Shown here piece after piece: positions 30,107 through 30,645 of a stretch of DNA of 30,645 nt. Source of the DNA: an uncultured Christensenella sp. Lineage in GTDB: Bacteria > Bacillota > Clostridia > Christensenellales > Borkfalkiaceae. The position numbers were made by a program, and so were the translations under genes. The stretch covers positions 1 through 30,645 of the forward strand of contig CAJUHC010000001.1 in NCBI GenBank assembly GCA_910586345.1, read 5' to 3'. How positions within the stretch are numbered: the stretch's first letter is position 1; the number at the start of each line of letters is the position of its first letter. The notes below the pieces were generated by a model that was given only the letters and a program-made list of their open reading frames with translations, did not search any database and was not told the DNA's origin.

Positions 30107-30340
30107 ACACGCTGTCATTATAGAAAAAAAGCGGATATTTCTATCCGGCCTTTTTACGTACTTTTATTGCTCAAAATGTTGATACATATACAACCTGATT
30201 CGAATCAGGTGCGTTTTTCTTTTTCGTTAAAAAATTTCTTAATTTTATACCGGAACGCTCTGCTTCACACTCGTTTACCAAGATATACCCTCGACTCTCA
30301 AAAAACGGTTTTATACGGAAATCAAACTGCGCTGTTGATT
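30107..30340. other. Gene-free stretch between the surface operon and the next gene
   Basis: From 29962 to 30340 there is no convincing gene on either strand. It holds the leader hairpins, the candidate promoter, a C9 tract (30098-30106), a terminator-like GGATA-TTTC-TATCC hairpin followed by five Ts (30133-30155), and the repeated palindromic terminator (30191-30220). A 97-codon plus-strand frame crossing it has no ribosome binding site and non-protein-like composition. Confidence 0.6.
30191..30220 (+). terminator. Second copy of the tRNA-Arg terminator palindrome
   Basis: The 20 bases at 30191-30210 are identical to 21613-21632, and the next eight (30211-30218) match 21634-21641 after a one-base deletion. 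It forms an 8-bp-arm hairpin followed by TTTTT. No plus-strand gene ends just upstream, which makes a simple terminator role unexplained. Confidence 0.75.
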
Positions 30341-30645
30341 TTATAAAAAATCCGAATTTTTACAGCTTAAGAAAATATGGAATACTGCGAACATTACCGA
30401 GAAAACGACGAGCGGAATATTCGCCGAAACTATACCGCTGAATAAGAAAATGCAAGACGGAACTACCGAAAGCGATAAAGCTTTCAATTTACCGCCACCA
30501 TTCCGACACACGAGCCAAAAAATTATATACGCTAAGCACAAGCAGCCGTTTACCGTCAAATATACGGTAAGAGCGTAATCAAACCAGAAATTAAAATAAG
30601 TATAAGGAATATTGAAAATCATAAAAACAAAACAACCGTATCTGC
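30341..30645 (-). CDS. Small integral membrane protein, 5' end cut by the window
   Basis: The minus-strand frame stays open to the right edge of the window (30645). An internal ATG at 30622 has no Shine-Dalgarno sequence, so the real start probably lies outside. The visible part (about 100 residues) has three hydrophobic segments (around TVYLTVNGCLCLAYIIFWLVC, KALSLSVVPSCIFLFSGIVS and PLVVFSVMFAVFHIFL, split by RNGGGK). No family recognised. It ends before the gene-free gap and is transcribed in the same direction as the surface operon. Confidence 0.5.
   Translation of the reverse strand, partial: RYGCFVFMIFNIPYTYFNFWFDYALTVYLTVNGCLCLAYIIFWLVCRNGGGKLKALSLSVVPSCIFLFSGIVSANIPLVVFSVMFAVFHIFLSCKNSDFL

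Noticed and set aside
30053..30346. 97-codon plus-strand frame in the gap before the last gene
   Set aside because: No ribosome binding site, crosses a C9 tract, a terminator-like hairpin and the repeated palindrome, and the amino-acid order resembles no protein.
1..30645. CRISPR arrays, transposases, insertion sequences, integrases
   Set aside because: No regularly spaced repeats and no recognisable mobile-element gene were found in either strand.

Overview
The window looks like a chromosomal piece of a low-to-moderate GC Clostridia-type Firmicute, probably an uncultured anaerobe. The evidence is strong AGGAGG-type ribosome binding sites, textbook sigma-A promoters (several TTGACA-N17-TATAAT), the rpsF-ssb-rpsR operon, SpoIIE-type and NarL/DesK-type regulators, and a SipW/TasA-like surface operon. 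I cannot name the genus.

Layout. 5-79: tRNA-Glu. 152-3019: end of a cell-surface polysaccharide locus (Wzy/O-antigen-ligase-like membrane protein, convergent with a PglC-type phosphoglycosyl transferase and a left-handed beta-helix protein). 3218-10686: one long branched-chain amino-acid operon, ilvB-ilvN-ilvD-leuC-leuD-leuB-yggS, from a single strong promoter with no attenuator leader; ilvC, ilvE and leuA are absent. 10688-11985: a 1.3-kb module closed at both ends by bidirectional terminators. It holds an 86-aa protein of unknown function, three tandem XRE repressor-like genes and two perfect-consensus leftward promoters carrying palindromic operators. One of these promoters faces no normal gene and may make a structured small RNA. 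12003-14445: rpsR, ssb, rpsF (with a likely S6:S18 autoregulatory leader) and cca. 14553-16498: a lipid kinase and a PAS/Cys4-SpoIIE phosphatase. 16545-19121: radC, a histidine kinase and a response regulator. 19222-21340: a PepV-like dipeptidase and a secreted YiiX-like NlpC/P60 hydrolase. 21354-21642: tRNA-Arg(ACG), preceded in the same transcription unit by a decayed half tRNA.

21660-30081: a leftward six-gene operon for SipW-type surface proteins. In order of transcription it has a 342-aa secreted protein, a 1189-aa beta-helix protein, a 269-aa TasA/camelysin-like protein, a 291-aa membrane protein, a SipW-type signal peptidase (Ser/His), and a membrane-anchored protein whose 3' end appears frameshifted. 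The three secreted proteins share an ARY or SRY motif just after the signal-peptide hydrophobic core. The block lies between two nearly identical palindromic terminators, the left one directly after tRNA-Arg, so it may be an island. The window ends in a small membrane protein cut off by the right edge.

Most noteworthy: the SipW/beta-helix surface operon; the XRE module with three apparently leaderless genes and an orphan repressible promoter; the half-tRNA-Arg; and the divergent cca/lipid-kinase promoters that share one palindromic -35 box.
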